Shown here one piece after another: positions 35,151 through 47,144 of a stretch of DNA of 64,000 bases (positions within the stretch are counted from its first letter, which is position 1; each line of letters starts with the position of its first letter). Position numbers and translations under genes: made by a program. The notes below the pieces were generated by a model. That model made no database searches and was not told the origin of the DNA. It saw only the letters and a list, made by a program, of their open reading frames with translations. Source of the DNA: Gnetum montanum (Eukaryota > Streptophyta > Gnetopsida > Gnetales > Gnetaceae). The stretch lies in the NCBI GenBank assembly GCA_015680685.1, contig MNCI01024031.1, forward strand, positions 217,238-281,237. Reading direction: 5' to 3'.

Positions 35151-35689
35151 GTTGGCTAATTTTTGACCACCTTCAACAGCATTTTTTCTGTTTAGGAGCA
35201 AGATTAGCATTGATGATTACCAGCTTGCCATTTTTTTAAAAAAAATGCATACTTCATGCTAGTAGGTAGAGTTTTCAACTCTAAGGGCTCTTTAAAATTT
35301 TTAGGGATCTCCAACTCTCCCTAATTAGTATCATCATTTGCATTATCAGAGAGTTGGTGATGAACTTGCTTTAGTTTATCCATGCCCTCAACTTAAGCAT
35401 GTGTTAAGCTCTCAGTAGGCTCCATGCAAAGTGTACTACTTCGAAGATCAGCTATCAGCCACTGGGTGCCCTATTTTGTGGTTGTTCTGTATAGGAACCT
35501 TTGAACTTTTGAGTCATCTACACATTATCTGCATGCTTTTATGGATGTGCTCTTAACATACCAAAGTTTCTACACATAGTTGCACCCAGTATCACAGTAT
35601 ATGATGCATTAAACTCTCTTCTTCTCAATCTTTTTAAATTCATTCTTCTTGAAAATTTCCAAGGAGAGATCTCTTATGCACATTCATGC

Positions 35690-36000
35690 AGCAACAATGC
35701 TCAGCCATACCCTTTCCATAATAATTGGGAAGTCTCTCTTGCAGTTGTCAATCTTGATCACTAGAAAATCAACAAGATAGGACCACCCACAAATAGTGGT
35801 CATAATTTCCTCCACAAGTCCTAAAGGAATTATGATTTATTGGTGTGCTATTTCTTGCTAGATATTAATCTTCTTGAGAGGTGGTAGGTTCCATGCTTTG
35901 TACATGTCATGGAAAATTAGATTGACACTAGAACCTAAATCAAGAAGAGCCTTGCATAGCTCATGTCTAGTGATCTACAAATAAATGAGAGGACTTCTAG
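35690..36000 (-). pseudogene. Retropepsin of A2
   Basis: The minus strand reads CKALLDLGSSVNLIF (Asp-Leu-Gly form of the active site), PLGLVEEIMTTICGWSYL, FLVIKIDNCKRDFPIIMERVW and IRDLSLEIFKKNEFKKIEKK. It matches A1 and A3 closely. A stop interrupts it before the PLGL strand. Confidence 0.78.
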
Positions 36001-38430
36001 GTTTAGATCTTTTTTTAGGAAGGTTTCCAACCTTGATCCATTCAAATACAATGTGGGTTAGCATGATAATGCAAATTTTAGGAGGTGTTTCATTTGAAGG
36101 GCTCTAAAGGATGGCCAGCTGCATTAGTTTGTGAGGAATTTGAAGGACTGTTGGATCAAAAGAATGGTCATTTTAAGGATATGGGTTCCAAACCATTCAG
36201 CTAGAAAGCTAACTATAAGTTAAAGCCTTTGTAGCATTATGTTGTTACGGTTGTCATGGAATTTCATCTTGCATAGATGGAGCAAAAGGTAATTAGGTGG
36301 AGGATGGAGGAGCATGTGCTAAAGGATGAGAAGGATGATAGGAATATGGGGTTTTCTCTTTGGTAGATGAAGAATGAGTTTTGTGATACTTTAGAGGGTA
36401 GTAGTGATGCTAAAAAGAAATGTAACTAGAAGAGTCATGTGGAAACATTGGTTGTTGAACCTAGTACCCATATGGATCTGGCTACCTATAAGCATACTGA
36501 TGCCTTGGTGGTGACATCCCCCATGGCTATGGGTGTTACCACTACTACTATTGCTCATATGGATTTGGTGGAGCTCTACTTAGATAATAAGCTTGTTTTT
36601 GCTGGTGGAACTACCTTAGATTGCCTTGTGAATAAGTTATCTTCTGGGTGCTTACCTTCTTGCTAATCTAGGATTCAACATGTACACCCTAGAATCCTAC
36701 AAGTGTGACATGACAAGGAAACATCTTTTAAAATGCTCATATTAGTACACCCATCATCATTATCTAATTCTAACTTCACAACTTCTTCTACTATAGCAAC
36801 TTTGCCCTTACCCCTTTGGTAGGCACGTTCAGCTTCTTTTCACTTCCTACAATTATGATCACTACTCTGCTCTCTTGATTCTTTTGCGATCTTTAGAGTA
36901 GTTTGAAAATTTTCATTCAATGAATCCTACATTTTATCTACCTTGGTCAAAATTTCAGACATAGACTTTTGGATTAGCAAGGTCTTTCTATTCACCATTT
37001 CATTAAGTGGTGACTCTTCCTCATTGTCGCAAAATTAGACCTCCCTTTTTCTAATGGAAGGATCCTTGTTATATTCCTCAGCACTTTCCTATTTCCTCAA
37101 CTCTCCTTCTCCTTTTGCTACATGCTCTATCAACTTTTAAATATAATGGGCTCTAAATTCTAATAGTCTTCCTTGGGCATAAACCCTAAGAGTTCTTCTT
37201 GTTTCTTATCTAAGTCCATCTATGATGTGGTGAAGTTATTCTCACTGAGAATAACCATGGCCAAGGCATTAGTGTATGAGAGAATAGTATTTGTCCATAG
37301 TAGCATTCAAGGGTTCATGTACTCCTTGCTTCCATCTTTGGATCTACCTTCTTAGATTAGACACTTAGAAGTACGTTTGGTATTTATCATTGAACAGCTC
37401 TAACATTGTACTCCACCTACAAATAGATTCTAGCTCCAAGGACTGATACCAACTTTCAACTTCCTTGATGAGTGTCCTAGGAAATAGCTTTAATTTTTTT
37501 CAATCATTTTCAATATTTTGTAAGGCATAGGCATTGTGAAAGGCTTGAAGATGTGTTTGCAAATCAGAGTTATATCCCACCTCAAATCTAGGGATATTGT
37601 TCATGTCAAGTCGCTTGATCCGACTATCTTTCACATGCCTCGTTGGAATTTTTACTACCTTTGTAATGTTTAGCATGCTCCAAGTTACCAACAAATGCTC
37701 ATCATCATCATTATTTTGATGATTCCTATGATGTCCTCTACTACCCCTTCATTCATGATGAGCTTGACAATCATTATTATCCCGTTGTTTACTTTCATCA
37801 CAGTTGTCCTTTCAACAACATCTATTAGAACCAAAAGAGGAAGAAATAGATGCAAATGAAGAGGGTGAAGAAGGAGAAATTCTTGTCATGGCCACATTCA
37901 TTAGATTTCTTGTCATTTTTATGTTTATGTGAGTCCCTGCTTAGACTCCCACTTTTCGTAAACTAAGATTAATTATAGTGGATTATAGCTTAAGGTTCAA
38001 GCCCCTATCATTACTATTAAGGTGTGAAAAATATTCATGAGGGAGGATCCTCATCATTATTTTGGTTGAGTAGGAATAAGGGATTGGTGAACTATTTTTC
38101 CTTCATAGCCTCATGATACTTCTCCTAGTGTTGATCTCTCTTGCATTGTGTTTTAGTGGAATGGTAGTCCCAGTAGTCATAGTCATGCACAATGTACTCT
38201 TCTTGAACATCCTAGATGCCCAACCTCCTAAGAGTTTGGAGTAGCATCTTGGAAATAGATTAATAGAGAGGCATTACAATGTGGCCCTTCATATCTCACC
38301 ACTGTGGTTGTTCATCTTGGTGTAGGATGAAGGTGAAGTCAGGCACATACTCATTTGGATGAGTATATATCACCTTGCATTCTTAAGGCACTAAAAGTTT
38401 AGTATTATTGTGCTTGTAAGATGAAGAAAT
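36001..38430 (-). pseudogene. Gag of A2, start codon lost
   Basis: The N-terminus aligns with A1 gag, but the Met is ATT at 38430 (then SSSYKHNNTKLLVP). YVPDFTFILHQDEQPQW matches A3. The capsid-like block at 37694-37100 reads MLNITKVVKIPTRHVKD, LDMNNIPRFEVGYNSDLQTH and LQAFHNAYAL. The C-terminal Gln/Pro/Tyr-rich linker is around 36400-36700. Stops and shifts are spread throughout. Confidence 0.7.
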
Positions 38431-38571
38431 TCTACAATTAAAATAAATTATCAATGTGCTTAAATTATTTTATTATATTTATTTTTAGAATGATTTTTGA
38501 CCTTAAGGTTTATCAAACGATGTTACTGATTTTCACTATGCTTAGATAGCACATGTTTCAAACAAAAAGAA
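38431..38571 (-). other. 5' untranslated region of A2
   Basis: About 140 bases between PBS and gag start, aligned in position with A1; nothing further seen. Confidence 0.5.
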
Positions 38572-38589
38572 TTCCCAGCAATGGTGCTA
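38572..38589 (-). other. Primer binding site of A2, tRNA-Asp type
   Basis: The minus strand reads TAGCACCATTGCTGGGAA, one base inside the LTR. It differs from the plant tRNA-Asp complement TGGCGCCGTTGCCGGGGA only by transitions. Confidence 0.8.
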
Positions 38590-38590
38590 A

Positions 38591-39469
38591 TGATGAGGAG
38601 TGAATATCCTTACGCTCAACCATACGAATTACTAAGTGTTCACGCACAATTTGGTTGAATTCCATGGATTCTATGTCTTCTGGTACACTAGTCTCTAGGA
38701 ACTGAAATTGCCCTAATAGTCACTCATTGTCTTCCCAATTACACTTGTGATATGCAAAGGTATGGTTAATTTTAATTAAGGGATATGATTTTTATTATTT
38801 TTATTTTTATGTTTTGGGTGCTTAAACCAAAGGATGGTAGGAATGAAGTAATTTAATTGCTAATTTAATCTAACTAACTACACCTAACTAATCCTAACAT
38901 AAGCATCTATTCTCACTTGTTGTACACATCTTGAACACATTTAGTGTTAATAGGTTATCAAACATTAAGCGTGATGCGCCATACACATGCTTGAAGTGGT
39001 CATACTTATGTGCTTAATAAATCACTACTTAATCTAGCTTAGTTTAGCCTAATTAATTATTTAATTACTTTAAGCATCAAAGGATCTTACATAAAATATT
39101 AAATGCATAAATGAATAAATAAATAAATAAATAATTTCCCAGTGCTGAAAGATTTATCAAAAGGCTCATCTTTATTGCCATTCACACTACTGTGCTCAAG
39201 TACATTAGTGCTTGAATAAAGATCCATACACTTTTTTAACTCCTGTTGCGAGCACTCAAAAAAACATTCGAACTTTCAAATGATAAAACTACAAGAGCTC
39301 CACTACAACTATGATAAGACATTCCATAAACATGATGTGTGAGCATGTATTTATCAGAAAAAAGACACTATGTCGATGGGGCCACATCAATGCATTAAAT
39401 CATGCATCGACGAGGCCTAGTCAATGGGGTCTAGGTGATGGGGCCTAGTCGCCAATCCATGATTCATCA
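38591..39469 (-). repeat. 5' LTR of A2
   Basis: The unit has plus-strand ends TGATGAGGAG and GATTCATCA, 879 bases. It pairs with 26675-27487. The outer edge is followed by CAAGT, the partner of GAAGT at the left. An (AAAT)n microsatellite lies at about 39113-39137. Confidence 0.82.
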
Positions 39470-39474
39470 CAAGT

Positions 39475-39884
39475 ATACCCTATAAATCCATTTTAAACAT
39501 TAGTTTCTTAACTTAATATTTCATGTTTATAGATTTATGAGTGATATAAATTTTCCTTCTATCTTCAAACAGTAAGTTTTCTTTCTTCCCTTCACTCATG
39601 AATTTGGAAACATGAAACTTAATCTTTCTTAATTAAGGACTTTGTTAATTTTTTCTCTTTGTTCACATATTGTAATTTTATCTTGTACATGATTGAAATT
39701 GATTTACATGGGTTTTTAGTTCTTATTGCACAACCCACATAAAGATCTATACAACCTTGATGTGAGTCTCCACACTCCTAGTAAGGGCCTTTTCAAATTC
39801 TTTCAAAGCTAAGATCGACTAATCACTTGAATGGGAGAATTCTCACTTGCATATGATTACATCATTTCATATTTCACCTTTGAT
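39475..39884. other. Spacer between A2 and A3
   Basis: AT-rich sequence without recognisable coding or element parts. It could be the right half of the DNA split by A2, joined originally to the segment left of 26670. Confidence 0.4.
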
Positions 39885-40751
39885 ATTAATGAAACATCAA
39901 TAAAATAGGTTGCATCAATGCATGCTTGTTGAAATAGCCTTGTTGATGTATCCTATGATGTGTTAATGTAGGTATGTCGATGCTAATGTAAGTGTTTCCT
40001 ATATAAATTTGCACACCCATCACATTTATGGTACCTATTGATTATAGCTTAGCCAAACTCTTGCAATTTCTTCTTACAAAGGCTAGAATATTTTTCCTCT
40101 AAGTGTCCACAACATAAATCTAAGTGATTGTATGACATTTTATTTGAGTGCATCTATACTTGGACACATTTCCATAGACAACAATAAAATCAAGATTTCT
40201 TCTATCCATTGTAGTACTTAGACTACCAGAATTCTACCTTTTCACAATTTCCTTTCTTATGATTAAGTAACTAATCTTATTATTCATAAGCAACATAATA
40301 ATGATCACTTCAAGCACAATATATTAATGCTTGATAATCCCAGTAGTGGATACCTGGTACATCTAGTAGTATGCACTTGGTAACCTAGTAGAGTTAATAT
40401 AGGTTTAGGATGTGTACGACAAGTAGGAATAGATATGCTACATTGGGATAGTTAAATAATGAAGTAGTTAATTAGTATTTAAATATAAAATATTTATTCA
40501 TTTAATCATTTATCAAATAGAAGAAAAATAATACAAAGTATTCAAAGTAAATATCTTATGCCTCAACCACACTTAACCATATGCACAGATTAACACAAGT
40601 CTGGATTAGGAAGACAATGAATTACAACTACATAATTCACCATTTAGGAATATCAACCACTTAGAAAAATAAATCCAAAAAATTTGATTAGATTATGTGT
40701 AAACTCTTGTGATTTGTATGATTGGGTGTAGGGACTACCCATTGCTCATCA
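39885..40751 (+). repeat. 5' LTR of A3
   Basis: About 870 bases in reverse orientation to the A1 and A2 LTRs. Matches include the CACATTTATGGTACC block (39 kb side), GGAAGACAATGAATTA near 40609 and the end GTAGGGACTACCCATTGCTC followed by ATCA. A TATA box (CCTATATAAATTTGC) is near 39999. The end at 40751 is followed after one base by the PBS. Confidence 0.78.
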
Positions 40752-40752
40752 T

Positions 40753-40770
40753 TAATGCTATTACCAGGAA
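40753..40770 (+). other. Primer binding site of A3, tRNA-Asp type, decayed
   Basis: TAATGCTATTACCAGGAA aligns without gaps to TGGCGCCGTTGCCGGGGA. All eight differences are transitions. Confidence 0.7.
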
Positions 40771-40983
40771 CATAGTTTAGCTAAGTGAGCAAAGTATTGT
40801 TAAATAGTGAATCCATACAAAGTTGTTGCAAGGAAAATAAAATGAGTTATCTTTCATTCAAAATAATAATATTATTACTATATCAAGGTACAATTTATCT
40901 GAATCAATAAAATGGCTTCTACACATAGGATTGATTCATCACTTCATGTCAATGACTCCAATCAATAGCATGATTAGACCAAA

Positions 40984-43330
40984 ATGACAACCGGTCAGAG
41001 ACCTTAGCAAGTAAGAGTAGCTTATGCATATTTAGATTCCTACTATCTAGATTTTAGCTTCATTCTCCATCAAGATGAATAGTCACGCTAGAGGGATATT
41101 GAAGACAACATTATGTTACCTCTTGATTAGCCTGTTCCTACCATGCTCATGACCAATCTCATGAAGTTGGGAATTAAAGTAGTAGGCCTAGAGTATCAAC
41201 AAACCATGCATTTAGAGAATATTAGTCCACAAAAGCCTAGCTTAGGAAAGATTGACACATGAAGGCACAATATGAAACCTTTAGGGGTAAGAGGATCCCA
41301 ACACCATTATTTTTGAAATTATAAAAAGAGAATCCTAAATTCTTCTTAAGGCAATTTCAGTATACAAATTTTCCTCCTTTTGTTAAGGATGACACACTTC
41401 ACCAACAATTACAATTAACCTTGGAGAAAAAACAAGGTGAGGAAAGAACAAAGTCCAAAATCCAAAGAACATTAAAGAAAATATCTCCTAGTTATTTTTC
41501 CAAGGAGAAAAAGAAAAAAAAAAGAAAAGGAGAAAGAATAAGAAAAGGATAATAGGAGAAGGAGCAGTAAGCATTACTCTCCTAGTCCTCCATATTTACC
41601 ATCCATATCATCTTCAAATTTTGATAGGAGGCATCATGACCAAGACTAAAGGAGGAGTGATTGGGACCAAGATGAAGATGATTAGAAATCCCATTGTAAT
41701 GATGGAAATAAGGAGCATAGGCAACTATGAGAGGAAGAGATGCATCATCAGGAATTAAGGCATAGCAAGTCACATCATAAGATACATGATCATGATAGGG
41801 ACCACCATGAATACAATAACTATGATAAACCATTGTGGGCTACAAGGAACATGCTTAATACTTTAGAAGTAGTTCAAATTTTAACCAAGCAATAAAGGGA
41901 TAGCAAAATTAAACAACTTGACATGAACAATCTTCCTAAATATGAAGAATGATATAATGTTGATCCTTAGCATCATTTACAAGCCTTCCATGATGCCTAT
42001 GCCTTATAGAACATTAAAAATGAGTGGTCAAAGCTTAAATTCTTCACAAGGGTACTCATTAAAGAAGCTGATACTTAGTATCAGTCCTTGAAGCTAGAAT
42101 CCATTAATAGATGAAGTACAATTCTGGAGTTGTTCAATGATAGGTACCAAATGTACTCAAGAGTGTTCAACCTAAAAAAAAAAATCCAAGGATGAAAATA
42201 AGGTAAGCATGAATCCTTGGATGCAATCTTGGGTAGGTATTACTTTCTCTTACACCGATGCCCACGCCATGGATTTTTTCAAAGGAACCAACTTTACCAC
42301 ATTGTAGATGGGCTTTGAAACAAAAATAGAAAAAATATTGGGTTCTATGCCAAAGGAAGACATTTAGAAATGAGAGCCCATCAAATTCAATGACTGATTG
42401 ATTATGTGGCAAAGGAATAAAGAGAGCTAAAAAAGTGAGAAAGAGTAGATGAATATAATAGGAATCCTTCCATCCAAAAAAGGAAGATGCATTTCTATGA
42501 TTCAAAGGAGGAAGCACCACTAGATGTAGTGGTGCAAAGAAAAATATTGCTGATTAAAAAATTTGTTAGTAAAATATTAGAAAAGCTAGACAAAATGTGG
42601 GACTCCTTAGATGAGAAGTTCTCGACTACTCTCAAAATTGTAAAGGAGAGAACAAAATAAGAGAATAGTGATAGAGAAGGAAGGAGAAGGAAAGATACAT
42701 GTTGGAATTACTATAAGTAGAAAGGTAAGGCTACAACAGTGGATGAGGTTGTAGGTTTAGAAATAGATGATGAAAAATGTGATATTTGTCAATATGAACA
42801 TCTCAATGGATGTTGTCCTGTAGTATCACATCTATAAAAATCTGGGGTGCATGATTTAAATTCAAAATTGACAAAATTTCAACCACCCAAGAGATTACTT
42901 TATCCACAAGGTAATTATCAATAGTAGTTTCACTCACCACAGTATTATCCAAGTGGAGTGCCACCTTAATCTTAGGAACATTATTAGCAATGGCAAAACT
43001 CACAGTTATGGGGGATGTCACTACTGTGATAGCAATATCCTTATCGATAGCCAAACCCATATGGATATTATTTCTAGCAACTTATATCTCCTTGTGGGTT
43101 TTCAAGTCACACTCATTTCTCCCATTACTATTATCCCCAAGAATATCACAAAACATCCACTCTATAAACCGAGTCTCCTTTCACTTATCCTTCTCCTTAT
43201 CCACTAACTCATCCTACATCCTCTACTAGTACTCCCTTGCCACTTGCATCATTTATGCAAGGGAAAATTCCACCATAGCATCAAAAACATAATGCAATGA
43301 GGGCCATGAATTTATAACTGGATAACCATC
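40984..43330 (+). pseudogene. Gag of A3, frame kept but with many stops
   Basis: A Met at 40984 opens a frame that can be followed to about 42834. It runs through DFSFILHQDE, a Lys/Glu-rich tract at 41500-41570, a Ser/Asp/His-rich tract, then LDMNNLPKYEE, LQAFHDAYAL, VLIKEADT, YQSLKLESIN, ILELFNDRYQMYSRV and LDAILGRYYFLLHR. It ends with CDICQYEHLNGC, a CX2CX3HX3C knuckle. The following linker (42840-43330) is Gln/Pro/Tyr rich in conceptual frame. Around twenty stops interrupt the frame, nearly all where Gln or Trp fits. N1 inserted at 43331-43335. Confidence 0.78.
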
Positions 43331-43335
43331 TGAGT
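43331..43335 (+). other. Left target site duplication of N1 (TGAGT)
   Basis: TGAGT directly precedes the TGGTG start of the left LTR and is repeated at 47140-47144 after the right LTR. Confidence 0.85.
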
Positions 43336-44318
43336 TGGTGTAGGAACACCTCTTCTAATTCCATTGCTCTACCCTACATAGTATGTGTCTTTTTGTGTTG
43401 ATTTTTTTGAGGATGATATTTGGATGTTTTGGCATGTTTGAAGGTGTTTTTGGATGACTTTGATGAGTTTAGGAGGTTCCATGATCTATGGGGACTTGTT
43501 GGGAGACATCTAAAGGCTCCTAGCATCAAGAGGAGCACTTTTAATTTTGTCACCATTAGAAGAGACGTCTTCCTAGAGATATGTTTCCTAAAGAGTAGAT
43601 GTCTATCAAAAATAGTAAACATCTCTCCTAAAAGTAGGGCTTTCATAGTAGACATCCCAAAAAAGCTAGAGATGACTTAGACACATGGGGAAACTTTCAA
43701 AAATGCCTTTCCAATTTGGGAAACAATTAAAGCAAGAAGGAAATAATTGGGGAGAAGGTGAAAAGACCTAGAAAACATCTAAAGAATCTCAGGTTAAGTT
43801 GAGGAAATGTTTCTAGGATTTTTACCTTCTGTTTGCTTATAAATATTGATGCAATTCACCATTATAGGTGCCATAGTACCAAGTGCCATAGTGCCAAGGG
43901 TTAAAGTGCAAACACTAAAGGCCAAACATCCCAATAGAGGGCAAGAGAGAGAGCTCTTGAGGAAAGAGAGCTTGTGCAAGAATAAAGATTGTATAAGGAA
44001 TTTGAGTAAAAGCAAGGAAGAGCACTTAAGAGAGGTTAGGAGAATCTCTTATAAGTGTCTTTTCTTGAGTTTGGGCTCCATTATGAGCAATTGAGGATTA
44101 AGAGGGAATAAGTGTGGCCTCTTAAATACTTGGGAGAGTTGTGAGTTATGTGTGGCTCCTCATGTTTGATCTATTTTCTATGTATTTTGAAAAGTATCTT
44201 AATATAAGGAAGATTTTCTCTATTTTATTATGTTATTCTTATTTTCTAAGCTAGATTTGCCTAGAAGTTGTGGATTGGATCCTATTAGGATCTATCAAGG
44301 TGCAACACCCATGCATCA
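43336..44318 (+). repeat. Left LTR of N1
   Basis: It starts TGGTGTAGGAACACCTC and ends GGTGCAACACCCATGCATCA. A TATA box (TATAAATA) lies at 43838-43845. It contains partly repeated GTAGACATCTCTCCTAAA units in U3 (43560-43660). Confidence 0.88.
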
Positions 44319-44321
44319 AAT

Positions 44322-44339
44322 TGGTATTAGAGCTAAGGT
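44322..44339 (+). other. Primer binding site of N1, initiator-Met tRNA type
   Basis: TGGTATTAGAGCTAAGGT three bases after the LTR matches the common plant site TGGTATCAGAGC with C-to-T changes. This primer differs from the tRNA-Asp type of A1-A3, so N1 belongs to another family. Confidence 0.8.
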
Positions 44340-44451
44340 TTGGAGGATTCCACACTTCTATGTTGAAGCTTAGTGTTTTCTTTGAATGAAGGGAACATTG
44401 TTGTGGATATTTTTGTATTTTCTTTTAGATATCATTCTTGTTGCTTTAGGT

Positions 44452-45900
44452 ATGGCTCCAAATAAGAAGACTTATCAAGAGCTTAAATAAGAGCTTCAAT
44501 AGTTTAAGAACTCCTTTAAATATTTTATGGTTGCAATGTAAGAAGTTCTTCCCAAATTAAAGATCCACAAGCACCAAGATTTTGCAAAATATTTACAAAG
44601 GGATATGGAGAATTTCAAGACTAACATGGAAAATATTTTAAGGAGAATTGATAGAATATCTTCTAGCTGTTAAGAAGGAAAGGAAAGTGTAGGGTCTAAT
44701 GAAGTAGAGATCAATGAGAAAAGGAATTCTCAAGTATCTCTTATTGAGCAAAGGAGTGCTTAATACTCAAGGGTTTCAAGGGAGGGAACCAAGAGCTTCA
44801 TAAAAGGGACCAAGAGATCTTCAAAGTCCAAGATGGTGTATGTTGCTAATCAAGAATAGTTCCTACCTTATGAGTCATGGGAGGTGAAGGATCAAAGCCA
44901 AGAGAGTGGCAAAGATTAAGGGACTTCTTCAAGGAGGATCAAGGGTAGCACTAGAAGGTATGATAGTCATTCTTTTTGCAATTTTTCTATACCTTGTGGT
45001 AAGGGAAAGAAGATTCTAAGTTAAATTAAGACTATCTCATGGGAGATAGGTGAGTCTTCTAGCTAAGGTATGTGGACGAATAATTGCTTTAATGATGTTG
45101 TTGATGAATTTGATGTTAAGACCATGGAGGAGAGTTTACCTTTTAAGTTGGTACCTCCAAAGTGGGATGAAGAGCTTGTTGTTGATTCCTTTGAAGTGAA
45201 GAAGCCATTGGAATTGGAAATTTCTATTTGGAATCTTGAATCTTCAAGCTTTGATGAGATTGGGTAACTACATATTGAAGATCAAGTTAAACCAAAGATG
45301 GATGGGAGAAGCCATGAAGAGGTAAGTAATAGTGAGCTTGACCTTATTGATGATAGTAATGTCTCTAATGTTGAAGCTAGTGTGATGGATGCTAGTTTTT
45401 CACTTTAGCTTGGTAGTGGTTTGTTCAATGGTAATGATGAGAATCATGATCATTGTGATGATCTTAATGGAATTGAGAGTCATGTTGTGACTTTTGATGC
45501 CATTATGAGTGAGAGGAAGACTAATAATGGTAAATTGTTTAATGATGATGCCTATTGGGATAGTCATTCTGAGAAGGTCATTATTGATGTAAGTGAAGAC
45601 ATTGATAATGATATGATTTTCTAGAATTTGGAGATAATTGCTATTGATTATAGCAATGATAAATTTTTGAAGTGTAATGATTGATTTGATTTTCCTTGCT
45701 ATAAAATGGAACTGTATTATGAAGGCAATCTACATGATGGTGATGAAAGGAAGCTAAGTGGTAGTCTTCCAAACACTAAGAAGAAGAAGGTAAATAAGAG
45801 GAAAAAGAAGCAAAAAAAGGATATTGGATTAAGAAAGTTGAATCCTTATCTTTTTCTTATTCTTTATTTGTTGTAGGTTTGGGTCATCGTGGGGATGTAA
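44452..45900 (+). pseudogene. 482-codon frame of N1, unknown protein
   Basis: A Met at 44452 (MAPNKKTYQELK) opens one frame that stays in register to a stop at 45898-45900, interrupted by about 14 stop codons and no frameshift. The N-terminal 80 codons are Lys/Glu/Gln rich and probably coiled coil (FAKYLQRDMENFKTNMENIL). The middle is Ser/Lys rich, then acidic (45070-45700; WDEELVVDSFEVKKPLELEI). The C-terminus has a strongly basic tract (NTKKKKVNKRKKKQKK) followed by LRKLNPYLFLILYLL, a possible membrane or hydrophobic tail. No zinc knuckle or enzyme motif is visible. I do not recognise the family; a gag-related role is possible but not shown. Confidence 0.6.
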
Positions 45901-46107
45901 GGAAAGAATTCCAAGGAGATGATTAGATGAAGGAAGCATGGTGGAGCATGAGGACAAGCCCCCATGAGCAAGGAAAGCTCAAAACCAAACCTCCAATAAT
46001 ATTTATTCTCATGTTTGTAATGCATTGAGTCATGATTATTGTGATGGCCTTGAGTCATGGGGGCATGGTGCCTTCCATCTTGTGAAAGGTCATGAAGCAT
46101 GATGTTT

Positions 46108-46123
46108 TTAAAGGTGGGGGAAT
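46108..46123 (+). other. Polypurine tract of N1
   Basis: TTAAAGGTGGGGGAAT directly precedes the right LTR. Confidence 0.8.
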
Positions 46124-47139
46124 TGGTGTAGGTACACCTCTTCCAATTCCATTGCTCTACACTACATACTATGTGTCTTTTCATGTTGATTTGGTTGAGG
46201 ATGATTCTTGAATTTTTTGGAATGTTTGAAGGTGCTTTTAGGTCACTTTGATGAGTTTAGGAGGTTCTAGGATCTATGGAGACTTGTTGGGAGGCATCTG
46301 GAGGCTCTCGACATTAAAAGGAGCACTTTTATTTTTGGCATCTTTAGAAGAGACATCTCCCAAAAAGATAGATGTCTCCCTAGAGACATCTTCCCAGAGA
46401 CATCTCTCCTAAAGAGTAGACATCTACTAAAAATAGTAGACATCTCTCCTGAAAGTAGGGCTTTCATAGTAGATGTCCCAACAAAGCCAAAGATCACCCA
46501 GATGCATGGAAAAACTTCCAAAAATGTTGTTCCAATTTGGAAAACAACAAAGTAGGATGAAAAAAATTGGGGAGAAGGTGAGAATACTTGGAAAACATTT
46601 AAAGAACCTCAAGTTGGATTGAGGAAAGGTTTCTAGAGTTTTTACCTTCTAGTTGCTTATAAATATTGATGTAATTCATCACTATAAGTAATACATTACC
46701 AAGTGCCATAGTGCCAAGAGCTAAAATTCAAATGTTGAAGTCCAAACATCCCAATAGAGAGTAAGAGAGGGAGCTCTTAAGGGAACAGAGCTTGTGTAAG
46801 AGCAGAGTTTGTGCAAGAAAATTAAGTGAAAGGCAAGGGAGAGTACTTGAGAGAGGTTAGGAGAATCTCTTATAAGTGTCTTGTCTTGAGCTTGGGCTCC
46901 ATTATGAGTAATTGAGGATTAAGAGGAAATAAGTGTGGCCTCTAAAATCCTTGGGAGAGTTGTGAGCTGAGCTTGGCTTCTCACCTTTGATGTATTTTCT
47001 ATGTATTTTAAGAATTATCTTGATATAAGGGATATTTTCTCCATTTTATTGTGTTATTCTTATTTTCTAAGATAGATTTTCTTGGAAGTTATGGATTGGG
47101 TCCTATTGGGGTCTATCAAGGTGCAACACCCCTGCACCA
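46124..47139 (+). repeat. Right LTR of N1
   Basis: It starts TGGTGTAGGTACACCTC and ends GGTGCAACACCCCTGCACCA. TATAAATA lies at 46658-46665. It is longer than the left copy because of extra AGACATCTCTCCTA-type units near 46360-46450. Divergence from the left LTR is moderate, so N1 looks younger than A2. Confidence 0.88.
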
Positions 47140-47144
47140 TGAGT
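47140..47144 (+). other. Right target site duplication of N1 (TGAGT)
   Basis: Identical to 43331-43335. Confidence 0.85.

Larger units (their letters stand above)
26675..39469 (-). mobile_element. Athila-like Ty3/gypsy retrotransposon A2, full length
   Basis: This 12.8-kb minus-strand element has both LTRs, PBS, gag, protease, RT, a damaged RNase H, integrase, spacer and ORF3 in the same order as A1. The flanks are GAAGT (26670-26674) and CAAGT (39470-39474), a target duplication with one change. The LTRs are clearly diverged (813 against 879 bases, many substitutions and indels), so insertion is old. No frame is intact. Confidence 0.88.
43336..47139 (+). mobile_element. Non-autonomous LTR retrotransposon N1 nested in A3 gag
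   Basis: N1 is a complete 3804-bp unit: LTR of 983 bases, initiator-Met PBS, 1.8-kb interior, polypurine tract, LTR of 1016 bases, with perfect 5-bp duplications TGAGT. LTR ends are TGGTG...CACCA (left copy CATCA). The interior has no protease, RT, RNase H or integrase but holds a single 482-codon frame with stops. It fits the LARD class of large non-autonomous derivatives. It would have depended on enzymes of another element. The A3 gag linker reads on across the insertion point when N1 is removed. Confidence 0.88.

Noticed and set aside
39113-39137. (AAAT)n and (ATT)n runs as functional sites
   Set aside because: These are simple microsatellites (also at 62685-62706) with no further signal.
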